Assembly: GCF_904848625.1 (NCBI RefSeq)
Contig: NZ_CAJHCP010000020.1
Span: forward strand, 35,558 to 99,557
Direction of reading: 5' to 3'
Length of the DNA: 64,000 bases
From: Paraburkholderia metrosideri
GTDB taxonomy: Bacteria; Pseudomonadota; Gammaproteobacteria; Burkholderiales; Burkholderiaceae
The notes under the pieces were generated by a model, which had not been told where the DNA came from, did no database searches, and saw only the letters and a program-made list of their open reading frames with translations. The position numbers and the translations under genes are program-made. Shown here piece after piece: positions 63,389-64,000 of this stretch. Each line of letters opens with the position of its first letter. Within the stretch, counting starts at the first letter, position 1.

Positions 63389-63729
63389 TGTTCAGTTTTC
63401 CTATCAGTGAGGATGGCGCGATATCGCGTCGCGGCAATCTTTTTGTCGAGCGGTCCCAGCTTTTGTGATTTCTTCTGGAAGCAGTGCAGTACATACAGCG
63501 CTTCGACAAATTTCGTCACATACATGACGCGGAAAATGCCTTCGGATTCCCGAATGCGAATTTCGCGTGTTCCGGGGCCGATAGAGTCGAACGGCTTCCA
63601 GTCGTCAGGGTCGAGCCCAGCCTGAATCTTGCGAAGCTGAAACCCTGCCCGACGCCGTGGCTCCTCGGGAAAAGCGAGTAAATCGCGAAAGCTGGAGCCC
63701 AGCCAGCGTATTTCTTTTTCGTGCTCCAT
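63385..63729 (-). CDS. RelE/HigB-type toxin (Gp49-like, PF05973)
   Basis: Protein of 114 aa. EKEIRWLGSSFRDLLAFPEE, GTREIRIRESEGIFRVMYV and LYVLHCFQKKSQKLG are typical of phage-derived Gp49-like/HigB toxins, ribosome-dependent mRNA interferases. First gene of the two-gene pair, with a near-consensus promoter just upstream. Confidence 0.9.
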   Translation of the reverse strand: MEHEKEIRWLGSSFRDLLAFPEEPRRRAGFQLRKIQAGLDPDDWKPFDSIGPGTREIRIRESEGIFRVMYVTKFVEALYVLHCFQKKSQKLGPLDKKIAATRYRAILTDRKTEQ

Positions 63730-63742
63730 AGCCGCCTTTCGT

Positions 63743-63778
63743 GTACAAAATATTATACGTAACGCGCCGTGCGGTCAA
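63743..63778 (-). promoter_or_regulatory. promoter and palindromic operator of the toxin-antitoxin operon
   Basis: On the minus strand TTGACC (63778-63773) is followed by TATAAT (63757-63752; spacer 15) or TAATAT (63755-63750; spacer 17). The -10 is overlapped by the near-palindrome GTACAA-AATA-TTATAC (63743-63758), a probable site for HigA autorepression. The start codon of the toxin is about 14-20 nt further. Confidence 0.65.
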
Positions 63779-63889
63779 GTCATAAGCGACCTCGAAGCGA
63801 TCCGGCGATGAGTCGTTACGGTACAGAGACGGTTCACGAAGCACCATTCGTCCGTTCGGCTAGTGCCATAAAAAAAGCCCGGCTCGAAT

Positions 63890-64000
63890 TGAACCGACCC
63901 CGCAAAGTTGGACAGTTGTTGGCTAATGCCGTGAGGGCTGGGTTCTGTACATCACAGGACTCAGCCCTTTCAGCTTGAGCTTGATGCGGTGGTGATTGTA
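63890..64000 (-). mobile_element. end of an IS3-family insertion sequence (continues past the window)
   Basis: The outer end starts near 63890 with TGAACCGACCCCGCAAAGTT then GGACAG, similar to IS3/IS150-group terminal repeats. It contains the last codons of a transposase on the minus strand. The rest of the element lies to the right, so neither target duplication nor integrity can be judged. Confidence 0.8.
63923..64000 (-). CDS. IS3-family transposase (OrfB), C-terminal 25 residues
   Basis: Partial minus-strand frame ending at TAG (63925-63923). It reads YNHHRIKLKLKGLSP and VMYRTQPSRH, the classical C-terminus of IS3-family integrase-type transposases (YNxxRxxxxLxGxSPxxYR). The DDE catalytic domain lies outside the window. 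Confidence 0.88.
   Translation of the reverse strand, partial: YNHHRIKLKLKGLSPVMYRTQPSRH

Overview
The window is a high-GC bacterial chromosome segment. Gene content and order (amgK-murU / lptD-surA-pdxA-rsmA; queA-tgt-yajC-secD-secF; glyQ-glyS-gmhB-plsC; pqiA-pqiA-pqiB-pqiC-gcr) and a Gram-negative trimeric porin point to a beta-proteobacterium of the Burkholderiaceae, most likely Paraburkholderia or a close relative. Nearly all of it is ordinary core genome. There is no rRNA, CRISPR array or prophage, and I recognised no confident tRNA. The only mobile DNA is the end of an IS3-family element at the right border.

Layout. 1-9.4 kb: the 3' part of an Atm1-type ABC exporter, then a divergent cell-envelope block with peptidoglycan-sugar recycling (amgK, murU) leftward and LPS/outer-membrane biogenesis (lptD, surA), pyridoxal phosphate synthesis (pdxA) and rRNA dimethylation (rsmA) rightward. 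9.5-13 kb: EamA transporter, porin, glyoxalase I and an NTF2-like protein. 13.1-18.6 kb: a leftward operon glyQ-glyS-gmhB-plsC-ygjP. 18.8-22.3 kb: glutamate-synthase-like flavoprotein, mnmA and a Nudix hydrolase. 22.8-25.8 kb: the three-gene proton-translocating transhydrogenase pntAA-pntAB-pntB. 25.9-28.7 kb: YafY-type regulator, VOC protein and a THUMP RNA methyltransferase. 28.9-34.9 kb: a tightly overlapping pqi lipid-transport operon ending in a large membrane protein that carries a doubtful 'site-specific recombinase' family name.

35.4-38.7 kb: cytochrome b561 with two YceI proteins, then a metabolite:H+ symporter behind a clear inverted repeat. 38.8-45 kb: queA-tgt-yajC-secD-secF. 45-47.5 kb: recG with a long low-complexity N-terminus. 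47.7-51.5 kb: a peroxide-defence cluster (oxyR, small ORF, catalase, small membrane ORF, dps) with OxyR-like ATAG/CTAT boxes. 52-55 kb: ilvD and ubiA, separated by a terminator and a pentanucleotide repeat. 55.1-62.2 kb: a leftward D-2-hydroxyacid oxidation block (LDHD-type D-lactate dehydrogenase, glcD, glcE, glcF) followed by yggS and proC. 62.5-64 kb: PduO-type cobalamin adenosyltransferase, a HigBA-type toxin-antitoxin pair and the IS3 end.

The most interesting parts are the pqi-gcr coupling, the two unannotated small ORFs in the peroxide cluster, the 21-bp-phased palindrome before the MFS gene, and an orphan intrinsic terminator downstream of dps that could end an unannotated transcript. 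I found no clearly novel defence or biosynthetic system.
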